The notes under the pieces: generated by a model
Seen by the model: the letters and a program-made list of their open reading frames with translations, nothing else
What the model was told of the DNA's origin: nothing
Databases searched by the model: none
Source of the DNA: an uncultured Thermomicrobiales bacterium
GTDB lineage: Bacteria; Chloroflexota; Chloroflexia; Thermomicrobiales; UBA6265
Direction of reading: 5' to 3'
Assembly (NCBI GenBank): GCA_902806375.1
Contig: CADCWK010000131.1
Location: forward strand, 1 to 6,792
DNA length: 6,792 nt
Shown: piece after piece, positions 1 through 6,792 of the stretch
Layout of the letters: each line of letters starts with the position of its first letter
Position numbering within the stretch: position 1 is the stretch's first letter
Made by a program: the position numbers and the translations under genes

Positions 1-54
1 GTCAGGTCGACCTGTGCGCATATTGGGTTGTCAACGTCGAAGAGACGAAGCATG

Positions 55-88
55 GCGCGCCCGACACCTTGCGGTGTCACGACGCGCC
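55..88 (-). other. Spacer hairpin 1, GCAA tetraloop
   Basis: A six-base-pair inner stem (GACACC 63-68 with GGTGTC 73-78) is closed by TTGC at 69-72, which is GCAA in the rRNA-sense transcript. After an internal loop (61-62 against 79-82), a second six-pair stem follows (GGCGCG 55-60 with CGCGCC 83-88). It could be a processing or termination structure. There is no T-run after it on the minus strand, so I do not call it an intrinsic terminator. Confidence 0.6.
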
Positions 89-212
89 GAAGACGGAGCA
101 AGAGTCGATTGGATTGACCGTCCGACATGGCGCCACACCTGACCCCATGCCGCTGCCGATGTGTGATGAGGGGTCGTCCCGAGACCGTCCCGGTGGCGGA
201 TGACCGGCTCCC

Positions 213-234
213 GTCGGCGGGTTGCCCCACCGAC
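213..234 (-). other. Spacer hairpin 2, GCAA tetraloop
   Basis: Arms 213-221 and 226-234 pair over nine positions around TTGC at 222-225 (GCAA in the transcript). The only DNA mismatch, C218 against A229, becomes a G-U wobble in minus-strand RNA. The stem is therefore continuous only in the rRNA-sense orientation, which supports its being an RNA structure of this transcript. Confidence 0.6.
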
Positions 235-277
235 CCCACCGCTCCGCTCGTCCCGCTCTGCGCCTCGCTCCAGAACC

Positions 278-291
278 AGCGATCACTCGCT
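278..291 (-). other. Spacer hairpin 3, GTGA tetraloop
   Basis: AGCGA at 278-282 pairs with TCGCT at 287-291 around TCAC, which reads GUGA, a GNRA loop, in the rRNA-sense RNA. Outside this stem, the flanks at about 273-277 and 297-300 can add a few more pairs after a five-base bulge. The stem is short, so it is less secure than hairpins 1 and 2. Confidence 0.45.
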
Positions 292-337
292 GCTCTGGTC
301 AACGCCCCCTTGACCTGAGATGCGCACTGGCCCACCC

Positions 338-351
338 GGCGGTTGCCCGCC
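338..351 (-). other. Spacer hairpin 4, GCAA tetraloop
   Basis: GGCGG at 338-342 pairs with CCGCC at 347-351 around TTGC at 343-346 (GCAA in the transcript). It lies 24 bases beyond the mature 16S 3' end. It would sit inside the loop between that end and the proposed processing stem strand at 325-332. Confidence 0.5.
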
Positions 352-374
352 CCGTGTCCAGGCTGCGTCCCTAG

Positions 375-1884
<1,510 letters not shown>

Positions 1885-2065
1885 GACGTTCTCACCTGTC
1901 CGACGACCCGTTGCGGGGCCGGCGGCCAGTGATCGCTTACTCCGTCTTCGGCGCGCCGCTGGTCGTGCTGGGCACGACCGGGGATCGCCAACTTGTCAAG
2001 GTGTGGGGACCTCGTCACGGCGCTCGTCGCGCTCGCTTCCGGTCCGCCCACTGCGTCTCCGCAGC
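1885..2065 (-). other. rRNA leader, transcribed untranslated region
   Basis: This runs from the inferred start of promoter P1 to the mature 16S 5' end. It contains a hairpin at 1961-1979 (GGTCGTGC with GCACGACC, three-base loop). It also contains a solitary TTGACA (minus, 1994-1999) with no credible -10 at 16-18 bases. I could not find a clear boxA antitermination element. No coding region is supported. Confidence 0.55.
1924..1931 (-). other. Possible 16S processing-stem strand (with 325-332)
   Basis: GGCCAGTG here is the exact complement of CACTGGCC at 325-332. The two lie about 40 bases before the 5' end and about 43 bases after the 3' end of mature 16S. In known bacterial rRNA precursors the flanks of 16S pair into a long stem cut by RNase III. 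The near-symmetric placement fits, and weak further pairing is visible outside the eight pairs (GCG with a two-base bulge). Eight pairs in GC-rich DNA could arise by chance, so this is tentative. Confidence 0.4.
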
Positions 2066-2071
2066 TCAGAG

Positions 2072-2100
2072 AGTCTAGGTGATCCGCCGTCCCGTGTCAA
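2072..2100 (-). promoter_or_regulatory. rRNA promoter P1 (proximal)
   Basis: On the minus strand a perfect -35 TTGACA (2095-2100) is followed after exactly 17 bases by TAGACT (2072-2077), which matches four of six positions of the sigma70 -10 consensus. Transcription would begin near 2065, giving a leader of about 180 nt before 16S. The -35 lies in a 13-base block, cccgtgtcaagga (2091-2103), repeated exactly at promoter P2. A GACCC/GGGTC hairpin (2102-2115) lies immediately upstream and would be transcribed from P2. Confidence 0.75.
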
Positions 2101-2235
2101 GGACCCTCGCGGGTCATTTCGTGGGACGAAGCGGCCTTCCCGGCCCCCTCAACGGCGCCCAGCACCGGGTTTCCCCCGCCTGGTCGGGCACCCCGTCTCC
2201 GGTGCGCCGCCCCACCGTGTTTTCGGGGCTCACGG

Positions 2236-2264
2236 AGAATAGTCGCCCCCCGCCCCCGTGTCAA
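2236..2264 (-). promoter_or_regulatory. rRNA promoter P2 (distal)
   Basis: Perfect TTGACA (minus, 2259-2264), a 17-base spacer and TATTCT (2236-2241; four of six -10 positions, with the important TA and final T present). Start predicted near 2229. With P1 it forms a tandem pair, a common arrangement for bacterial rRNA operons. The 13-base -35 block at 2255-2267 is identical to that of P1, 164 bp away. No AT-rich UP element is visible upstream; instead there is an ACGGGG/CCCCGT hairpin at 2282-2297. Confidence 0.75.
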
Positions 2265-2422
2265 GGAATCATGAAGCCGAGACGGGGTCATCCCCGTGAC
2301 CGATCGCCGGGCCCAACGGTCCAGATGACCGAGGAGGAGCACCGGCCTCCCATCGATTTCACCGTTCCGGCAGAAAGCATTGTGAGGATGCGACTCTTCG
2401 CCACTATTGTCGGTCGCTCGCC

Positions 2423-2428
2423 TATCAT
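2423..2428 (+). promoter_or_regulatory. Possible -10 element for the amidase gene
   Basis: TATCAT matches five of six positions of the sigma70 -10 consensus and lies in the most AT-rich part of the divergent region, 52 bases before the preferred TTG start. No good -35 is found 16-18 bases upstream, so the assignment is weak. A second weak candidate is TTGTGA (2380-2385) with TATTGT (2405-2410), spaced 19. Confidence 0.3.
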
Positions 2429-2465
2429 GTGCGCTATTGCCAGCTCCCGTCGTTGCCTTGCCCAT

Positions 2466-2472
2466 GGAAGGA
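2466..2472 (+). promoter_or_regulatory. Ribosome binding site deciding a TTG start
   Basis: GGAAGGA lies seven bases before TTG at 2480. It is complementary to the 16S 3' tail seen in this window (CCTCCTTT). The alternative GTG at 2429 has no purine-rich stretch before it. This site is the main reason for choosing the shorter protein. Confidence 0.7.
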
Positions 2473-2479
2473 TGTTCCC

Positions 2480-3271
2480 TTGTCCCAGATCGACCGTATA
2501 TGGGCGCGCCGCCCGGTCATCGGAATCCCGGCCGACTTCGCCCAGTCGCCGGATACGACGATCAGTCACCCACGTTGGCTGCTCAATCAGACCTACGTCG
2601 ACGCCGTCAGCGACGCGGGTGGCCTGCCGCTCATCCTGCCGTTCCTGCCGGAGCCGGCCGACCAGCTGCTCGATCTGCTGGATGGTGTGATCCTGAGCGG
2701 CGGCGGCGATATCGACCCGGCCCGCTTCGACCGCAACCGGCACCCCCGGACGGACGGCATCTCTCCGGAACGGGACGATCTCGAACTCCGCGTGTTCCAG
2801 GCTGCCCGGGCGCGAGGGCTTCCCATCCTCGGGATCTGCCGCGGGCTCCAGCTGATCAACGTCGCGATGGGCGGCACGCTCATCCAGGACATTCCCGACG
2901 AGCGCCCGTCCTGGTCCCAGCACCGGCAGGATCACGACGGCCTCGCCCGCGACGACGTCTCCCACCCCGTGACCCTAGAGGGCGGGAGCCGTGTCGCCAC
3001 CATCTATGGTGAGACCCGGATCATGACGAACTCCTACCACCACCAGGCGGTCGACGACCTCGCCCGCGGCCTGGTCGTGACGGGCCACGCCGACGACGGG
3101 ACGATCGAGAGCTTCGAGGCCGAGGGAGAGCCGTTCCTGCTCGCCGTGCAGTGGCACCCCGAGACCCTCTACCGCCGGCACACCGAGCACGCTCGGGTGT
3201 TCTCCGCGCTCATCGACGCAGCCGCCAACCGCGCCGAGCCGGCCATGAACGGACTCGTTGCCCACGACTGA
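2480..3271 (+). CDS. Gamma-glutamyl-GABA hydrolase family protein (peptidase C26, PuuD-like)
   Basis: Cytoplasmic class I glutamine-amidotransferase-fold hydrolase. Relatives cleave gamma-glutamyl amides, such as gamma-glutamyl-GABA in putrescine breakdown. From the TTG start it is 263 residues, close to the roughly 250 of E. coli PuuD. The family core begins with RPVIGIP (residues 11-17). SGGGDIDP lies at 73-80. GICRGLQLINVAMGG contains the nucleophile Cys120 in its elbow, NSYHHQAV lies at 184-191, and QWHPE supplies catalytic His226 and Glu228. All three triad residues are present, so the enzyme should be active. No signal peptide or membrane segment is seen. It stands alone, diverging from the rRNA promoters and converging on lon, with no putrescine-pathway neighbour here, so the true substrate is open. 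The start is TTG, supported by the site at 2466-2472. The family call is firm; calling it puuD would be over-reach. Confidence 0.93.
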   Translation: MSQIDRIWARRPVIGIPADFAQSPDTTISHPRWLLNQTYVDAVSDAGGLPLILPFLPEPADQLLDLLDGVILSGGGDIDPARFDRNRHPRTDGISPERDDLELRVFQAARARGLPILGICRGLQLINVAMGGTLIQDIPDERPSWSQHRQDHDGLARDDVSHPVTLEGGSRVATIYGETRIMTNSYHHQAVDDLARGLVVTGHADDGTIESFEAEGEPFLLAVQWHPETLYRRHTEHARVFSALIDAAANRAEPAMNGLVAHD

Positions 3272-3299
3272 CCGTCCAACCGGACTCTCTCCACCGGGG

Positions 3300-3343
3300 A
3301 ACGACGAAGCGGCCAGCGATCGCTCGCTGGCCGCTTCATCGTT
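3300..3343. terminator. Bidirectional hairpin between convergent genes
   Basis: A perfect 14-base-pair stem (3306-3319 with 3324-3337, loop TCGC 3320-3323) lies 34 bases after the amidase stop codon and 23 bases beyond the lon stop. Beyond one C-A mismatch (3305/3338) the arms continue for five more pairs (3300-3304 with 3339-3343). In lon-sense RNA that mismatch is a G-U wobble, so the stem runs to 20 pairs. The T-tracts are short (GTTT on the plus side, a split TTCGTCGTT on the minus side). It can serve both genes. Confidence 0.75.
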
Positions 3344-3360
3344 TCGTGATCCGGCGAGAG

Positions 3361-5922
3361 TTACGCGACGACTACTTCGGGCTGATGCGCCTGCTGCGAC
3401 TCGATGACCGCCGCCTCGAGGTTGGCCGCCCGCGTGACCGATCCGGCCGGGAAGGCCGCCCGAATCACGTCGTCCATCGTGGAGGCGAGAACGAAGGTCA
3501 GCGAGTCCTTGAGTTCCTGCGGGAGGTCGTCCAGGTCAGCCTCGTTCCGCTTTGGCAGAACGAAAGTCTTCAGACCGGCTCGGTCGATCGCGAGGGCCTT
3601 CTCCTTGACCCCACCAATGGGGAGGACCTGCCCCCGCAGGGTGATCTCACCTGTCATCCCGACGTCATCCCGGACCGGGACACCGCTGAGGAGCGAGATG
3701 AGCGCGGTCGTCATCGCCGTACCGGCCGACGGTCCGTCCTTGGGGGTCGCCCCGGCCGGCACGTGGACGTGGAGGTCAGCGGTCTTGAAGAAGTCCGGAT
3801 CGACGTTCAGCTCCGTCGCCCGGGACCGGACGTAGGAGAGCGCCGCCTGGGCCGATTCCTTCATCACGTCGCCGAGCTGGCCAGTGACGGTCATCGATCC
3901 CTTGCCGTCCATCCGAGTCGCCTCAATGAACATGATGTCGCCACCGAAGGCATTGACACCGACACCGATCGAGACGCCCGGCTGCGCGGTGCGGGCCGCG
4001 GCCTCCTCATAGAAGAAGCGGGGCCGACCGAGGAACTCGCGGATCAGTGCCCGGTCGACCTCCTTCGGCAGTTCCTGCTCCTCGGCGACACGGGTCGCGA
4101 GCTTGCGACCGACGCTGCCGATCTCCCGCTCGAGATTCCGGACGCCGGCCTCGCGGGTGTAGTGCTGGATGAGCGCGTTGAGCGCGTCGTCCGTATAGGT
4201 CACGTCGTGATCGCCGAGCCCATTAGCCGCGATCTGCTTGGGCACGAGGTACTTCTTGGCAATGTTCAACTTGTCGGCATCGGTGTAGCCGCTCAGGTCG
4301 ATGATCTCCATCCGGTCGCGGAGCGGGGCCGGAATGGTATCGAGCACGTTGGCCGTCGCGATGAACATGACCTTCGAGAGGTCGAACGCGACGTCTAGGT
4401 AGTGGTCGCGGAAACTGTCGTTCTGCTCGGGGTCGAGCACTTCCAGCAGCGCCGACGACGGGTCCCCGCGCCAGTCGTTGCCGAGCTTGTCGACCTCGTC
4501 GAGGACGAAGACGGGATCGTTGGTCCCGGCGCGGCGGATCGCCTGGACGATCCGGCCCGGCATGGCGCCGACGTAGGTCCGCCGGTGGCCCCGGATCTCG
4601 GACTCGTCCCGGACACCACCGAGGCTCATCCGGGTCATCTCCCGGCCGAGGGCACGGGCGATGGACTGGGCGAGACTGGTCTTGCCGACGCCCGGGGGGC
4701 CGACGAAGCAGAGGATGGGCTCACGGTTGGGCGTGGAGACGACCTCCCCGTTCTCGCTCGCCTTGGCCTCGATCTGCTGCTTGAGCTTCCGGACGGCGAG
4801 GTACTCGAGGATCCGATCCTTGATCTTGTCCAGGCCCCAGTGATCCTCGTTCAGGATGCGCCGGGCCTCGGAGATGTTGATCTCGCCCTCGGTGCTCTTG
4901 TTCCATGGCAGCGACGTGAGCCAGTCGAGGTAGGTCTTGATGACGCCGTACTCGGCCGCCGCGGGCGGTAGCTTCTGCAGCCGGTCCAGCTCGCGCTGGG
5001 CTTCCTTCCGGGCCTCTTCCGGCATCCCGGACTCGTCGATCTTGCCCTGGAGCTCGGTCACCTCGGCCTCGGACTCGCTGTCCTCGCCGAGTTCCTTCCG
5101 GATCGCCTTGAGCTGCTCGCGGAGATAGAACTCGCGCTGCGTCTTGCTGACCTCTTCCTGGACGTTGGACTGGATCTTCTTGCCGAGCTCGAGGACGTCG
5201 AGTTCCTTGCTGAGGAAGGCGTTGAGCCGGGTCAGCTTCTCCCGGACGGAGTCCTCCTCGAGCAGCGCCTGGCGCTCCTCCGGCTCGATCCGGAGCGAGG
5301 ACGCGATCATATAGACGAGGTGGCGCGGGTCATCGATGTTGATGACCGCCGTCATGAGTTCGTCGGGGACGTTCGAGATGAGGGACGCGAGGCGCTGGCT
5401 CATCTCCATCGTGTTGCGCATCAGCGCCTGGATCTCGACGGAGTCGTCGGGCGCCTCGGGGATCTTCTGGACGCGAGCCCTGAGGAAGGGCGCCTCGCCG
5501 GTGAACTCGAGCACGCGGATGCGCTCGACACCCTGGACCGCCAGCCGCACGCTCCCGTCGGGCACCCGCATCATCTGGTGGATGGTCGCCAGCGTCCCGA
5601 TCCGGACGACATCGTCGGGTCCGGCGTTCTCGAGGTCGCCGTCATGCTGGAGCACCAGCGCGACCGTGCGATCGTCCGACATGACGTGATCGATCAGCCG
5701 CAGGGAACGCGGCTGGGCCGCGGCCAGCGGGACGACCGTCATGGGGAAGACGACCGTGTTGCGCAGCGGCAGCAGCGGGACCTCGAAGATCTCCGGCTCC
5801 GACCCGGCAATGGTCTCGGCGTTCCCGGCATCCTCGTCACTCGTGTCGGATTCCGCTGTGGTGGTCACCGGATCGGTCTCGATCGCGTCGTCCTGACGGG
5901 TATCGTCGTCTTGCTGTGTCAT
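3361..5922 (-). CDS. lon: ATP-dependent protease Lon (LonA type)
   Basis: Cytoplasmic hexameric AAA+ serine protease that unfolds and degrades misfolded and selected regulatory proteins. It is 853 residues, longer than E. coli Lon (784). Order: an acidic Asp/Glu/Thr-rich tail (1-44); the LAN substrate-binding domain starting at FEVPLLPLRNTVVFP (46-60); a helical coiled region (about 215-320) with the conserved TQREFYLREQLKAIRKELGE; the ATPase module with Walker A GPPGVGKTS (408-416, Lys414), pore-loop YVGAMPG (450-456), Walker B VFVLDEVDK (471-479, Asp475/Glu476), sensor Asn525, arginine finger region PLRDRME, and sensor-2 GVRNLERE; then the protease domain with PKDGPSAG (catalytic Ser732) and GGVKEK (catalytic Lys773). 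All key residues are intact. The ATG at 5922 is the first candidate; the next Met (61) is already inside the LAN domain. Only a weak AGG sits six bases before the ATG. It is transcribed alone, converging on the amidase gene. Confidence 0.98.
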   Translation of the reverse strand: MTQQDDDTRQDDAIETDPVTTTAESDTSDEDAGNAETIAGSEPEIFEVPLLPLRNTVVFPMTVVPLAAAQPRSLRLIDHVMSDDRTVALVLQHDGDLENAGPDDVVRIGTLATIHQMMRVPDGSVRLAVQGVERIRVLEFTGEAPFLRARVQKIPEAPDDSVEIQALMRNTMEMSQRLASLISNVPDELMTAVINIDDPRHLVYMIASSLRIEPEERQALLEEDSVREKLTRLNAFLSKELDVLELGKKIQSNVQEEVSKTQREFYLREQLKAIRKELGEDSESEAEVTELQGKIDESGMPEEARKEAQRELDRLQKLPPAAAEYGVIKTYLDWLTSLPWNKSTEGEINISEARRILNEDHWGLDKIKDRILEYLAVRKLKQQIEAKASENGEVVSTPNREPILCFVGPPGVGKTSLAQSIARALGREMTRMSLGGVRDESEIRGHRRTYVGAMPGRIVQAIRRAGTNDPVFVLDEVDKLGNDWRGDPSSALLEVLDPEQNDSFRDHYLDVAFDLSKVMFIATANVLDTIPAPLRDRMEIIDLSGYTDADKLNIAKKYLVPKQIAANGLGDHDVTYTDDALNALIQHYTREAGVRNLEREIGSVGRKLATRVAEEQELPKEVDRALIREFLGRPRFFYEEAAARTAQPGVSIGVGVNAFGGDIMFIEATRMDGKGSMTVTGQLGDVMKESAQAALSYVRSRATELNVDPDFFKTADLHVHVPAGATPKDGPSAGTAMTTALISLLSGVPVRDDVGMTGEITLRGQVLPIGGVKEKALAIDRAGLKTFVLPKRNEADLDDLPQELKDSLTFVLASTMDDVIRAAFPAGSVTRAANLEAAVIESQQAHQPEVVVA

Positions 5923-6021
5923 CGTCTACCTGTCCCTGATGAGAGCCGGTGTCGAACTGGGTCGTTCCAAGCAGCGTCCGTGCCCTGCCTCCCGGCATGG
6001 GTCCGCAGTGGGATCTGACAG

Positions 6022-6036
6022 CCTGATCGGATCAGG
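6022..6036. promoter_or_regulatory. 15-bp dyad in lon leader, possible operator
   Basis: CCTGATC-G-GATCAGG is a perfect inverted repeat with a one-base centre, about 100 bp before the lon start codon. The minimal centre is too tight for an RNA hairpin, so a dimeric DNA-binding protein is a more natural reader. It does not match the CIRCE or HAIR heat-shock operators I know. Function is inferred only from symmetry and position. Confidence 0.35.
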
Positions 6037-6100
6037 GGCCAGTTCCCGCGGCCGGATCGCCTGCCGTCTGCCGGTCCTGTTCGGAGTACCGACGGGTCGA

Positions 6101-6144
6101 GTGGCAATACGGAGATTTTACACTATCCAACAGGAAGTTGCCAC
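6101..6144. promoter_or_regulatory. Inverted repeat flanking the candidate lon promoter
   Basis: GTGGCAA (6101-6107) and TTGCCAC (6138-6144) are perfect inverted copies separated by 30 bases. One arm overlaps the -35 position and the other lies at the predicted start, so the -10 is enclosed between them. A regulator binding both arms could control lon. Seven-base arms at this distance can occur by chance, so confidence is low. Confidence 0.3.
6115..6143 (-). promoter_or_regulatory. Candidate lon promoter
   Basis: In the only AT-rich island upstream of lon, the minus strand reads TAAAAT (6115-6120; five of six -10 positions). At 17 bases upstream lies TGGCAA (6138-6143), a poor -35 with three of six matches. 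A better -35, TTGATA at 6151-6156, is 30 bases away and too far. Start would be near 6108, giving a leader of about 185 nt. The weak -35 suggests activator dependence or another sigma factor. Confidence 0.4.
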
Positions 6145-6398
6145 GGTCTGTATCAAGTCGCTGGAGCACGGATGCAGAGAGTCCGGTCGGCGCGGAGCCG
6201 CTTTCGCCTGGAGAGCGACGACGCGGCGCGCTCGATGGATCGAGCGCCCCCCCGGGAGGCGGTCGCCGACGCGCTGGCGGCGACAGTCCATCGCCATCCC
6301 GCCGTTGCCGTTCATGTCCCGACGCGCCCTCCGGTCGACCCGACCCGTGGTCCGTCTCACCTTGCCTCTCGCCGCGCACTTCACCGGCCAGGACGCGA

Positions 6399-6433
6399 GA
6401 TCCCGACCCCGGGGCGCATCCGGGGTCGGGATC
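6399..6433 (-). terminator. Terminator-like hairpin after the permease gene
   Basis: A perfect 14-base-pair GC-rich stem (6399-6412 with 6420-6433, seven-base loop 6413-6419) lies 39 bases past the permease stop codon in its direction of transcription. No T-run follows on the minus strand, so efficiency as an intrinsic terminator is uncertain. Position and stem strength nevertheless mark the end of that operon. Confidence 0.6.
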
Positions 6434-6472
6434 CACTTCCTCGTCGTGTTCACCGCGGCTGGTGCTCGCCGC

Positions 6473-6792
6473 CTACCGGCGTCGTCCGAGCCCGACCAGG
6501 CGGGCCTGGAGGGTCACGACGACCAGCAGAAACAACCCCCGGATCACCTGTTGCCAGTACGGGTTGAGGCTCGCCGCGCCGAGCAGGTTGATGATGAAAC
6601 CCAGCAGCAGGACACCGACCAGCGTCGACGCGACCGACCCGAGCCCTCCGGTCAGCAGCGTCCCGCCGACGACGACGGCTGCGATGGCGCTCAGTTCCCA
6701 GCCGATCGCCTCGTTCGGGTTGCCGGCGAACGTCTGGGCAGCCAGGATCGCCCCGGCCAGGCCAGCCAGGGCACCGGAGATGACGTAGACCA
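6473..6792 (-). CDS. Sugar ABC transporter permease, RbsC-like, C-terminal part
   Basis: The window edge cuts the gene. The 105 C-terminal residues plus a TAG stop (6473-6475) are present, about a third of a protein that is usually near 320 residues. This is an inner-membrane subunit forming the channel of a ribose-type (BPD_transp_2 family) importer. It starts with a hydrophobic helix (VYVISGALAGLAGAILAAQT). The family signature EAIGWELSAIAAVVVGGTLLTGGLGSV follows at residues 27-53 of the fragment, then two more helices (about 54-75 and 82-95) and a basic tail ending GLGRRR. The signature resembles RbsC, XylH and related sugar permeases, or autoinducer-2 and simple-sugar relatives; the substrate cannot be told. 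Partner ATPase and binding-protein genes would lie beyond the right edge. Confidence 0.9.
   Translation of the reverse strand, partial: VYVISGALAGLAGAILAAQTFAGNPNEAIGWELSAIAAVVVGGTLLTGGLGSVASTLVGVLLLGFIINLLGAASLNPYWQQVIRGLFLLVVVTLQARLVGLGRRR

Larger units (their letters stand above)
1..374 (-). other. Spacer downstream of 16S rRNA, no tRNA seen
   Basis: This stretch follows the 3' end of the 16S gene in the direction of transcription. I looked for the usual tRNA-Ile and tRNA-Ala genes and for the conserved 5' end of 23S rRNA, and saw neither. If a 23S gene follows, the internal spacer is longer than 374 bases. What it does hold is a series of short hairpins (55-88, 213-234, 278-291, 338-351), each closed by a GNRA tetraloop when read as RNA from the minus strand. 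No open reading frame here has a convincing start, ribosome site or recognisable protein. Confidence 0.75.
2265..2479. other. Divergent intergenic region, rRNA / amidase gene
   Basis: About 215 bp between the distal rRNA promoter and the plus-strand hydrolase gene. It holds the hairpin at 2282-2297 and an AT-richer stretch from about 2375 to 2430 where a plus-strand promoter is expected. A longer reading frame extends the hydrolase back to GTG at 2429, but its extra 17 residues look unlike the family and have no ribosome site. Confidence 0.5.
5923..6472. other. 550-bp intergenic region upstream of lon
   Basis: No gene is supported. The reading frames that cross it are Arg/Pro-rich GC shadows without ribosome sites or recognisable motifs. 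From lon outward it holds a 15-bp dyad (6022-6036), an AT-richer island with the likely lon promoter (6101-6160), a hairpin at 6228-6247 (GCGCTCGA with TCGAGCGC around TGGA), and the terminator-like hairpin 6399-6433 of the next unit. The part from about 6250 to 6398 shows nothing I can name. Confidence 0.6.

Noticed and set aside
29..34. TTGACA on the minus strand in the spacer
   Set aside because: The hexamer 17 bases on is GTCGAC, not a -10; it may be chance.
1..374. Possible tRNA genes in the 16S downstream spacer
   Set aside because: No TTC-R-A T-loop, cloverleaf or CCA-type end could be assembled; the hairpins present have GNRA tetraloops and wrong spacing.
1994..1999. Third TTGACA on the minus strand in the rRNA leader
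   Set aside because: No -10-like hexamer occurs at 16-18 bases (CGTGCC or similar), so I do not call a third rRNA promoter.
2288..2965. 225-codon minus-strand reading frame
   Set aside because: Antisense to the amidase gene, whose catalytic motifs prove the plus strand is coding.
3151..4398. 415-codon plus-strand reading frame
   Set aside because: It begins inside the amidase gene and runs antisense through lon. Its Arg/Asp/Val-rich composition is the mirror of GC-rich lon codons.
5320..6018. 232-codon plus-strand reading frame
   Set aside because: Antisense to the lon N-terminal region, rich in His/Arg/Asp typical of a GC shadow; lon on the other strand is certain.
6118..6453. Minus-strand reading frame of 111 codons starting MNTTRKW
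   Set aside because: It would begin at the permease-end terminator hairpin and translate through it, lacks a family motif, is Arg-rich, and would run into the candidate lon promoter.

Overview
This window comes from a GC-rich bacterial chromosome. Three things point that way: an unmistakable 16S rRNA gene, an ATP-dependent Lon protease, and short intergenic regions built from GC-rich hairpins. The variable-region wording of the 16S and the GC-rich codon use look to me like Chloroflexota, perhaps the Thermomicrobia/Sphaerobacter side. That is an impression from memory, not a search result.

Layout. Positions 1-374 hold the spacer downstream of the 16S gene. It has no tRNA and no 23S start. It does contain four short hairpins that, read in the rRNA sense, are all capped by GNRA tetraloops. 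The 16S rRNA gene lies on the minus strand at about 375-1884. Its leader and promoter region (about 1885-2265) carries two well-formed sigma70-type promoters in tandem with the same 13-bp -35 block, 164 bp apart. Diverging from it on the plus strand is a class I glutamine amidotransferase-fold hydrolase of the gamma-glutamyl-GABA hydrolase (PuuD, peptidase C26) type. It most likely starts at a TTG codon at 2480 rather than at the longer GTG at 2429. A long perfect hairpin at 3306-3337 separates this gene from the convergent lon gene (minus, 3361-5922). Upstream of lon is 550 bp without a convincing gene. It contains an AT-richer island that looks like the lon promoter, with dyad symmetry over it, and a strong hairpin that ends the next transcription unit. 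That unit enters at the right edge: the C-terminal 105 residues of a ribose/RbsC-type ABC transporter permease on the minus strand.

The genes do not form one pathway. The window is core-genome housekeeping: ribosomal RNA, protein quality control, and small-molecule amide or gamma-glutamyl hydrolysis, with the end of a sugar importer beside it. The transcription units are separated by clear divergent or convergent boundaries. I see no mobile element, CRISPR array, defence island or new multi-gene system. The observations most worth a second look are non-coding: the GNRA-capped hairpins in the rRNA spacer, the duplicated rRNA promoters, and the symmetric elements in front of lon.
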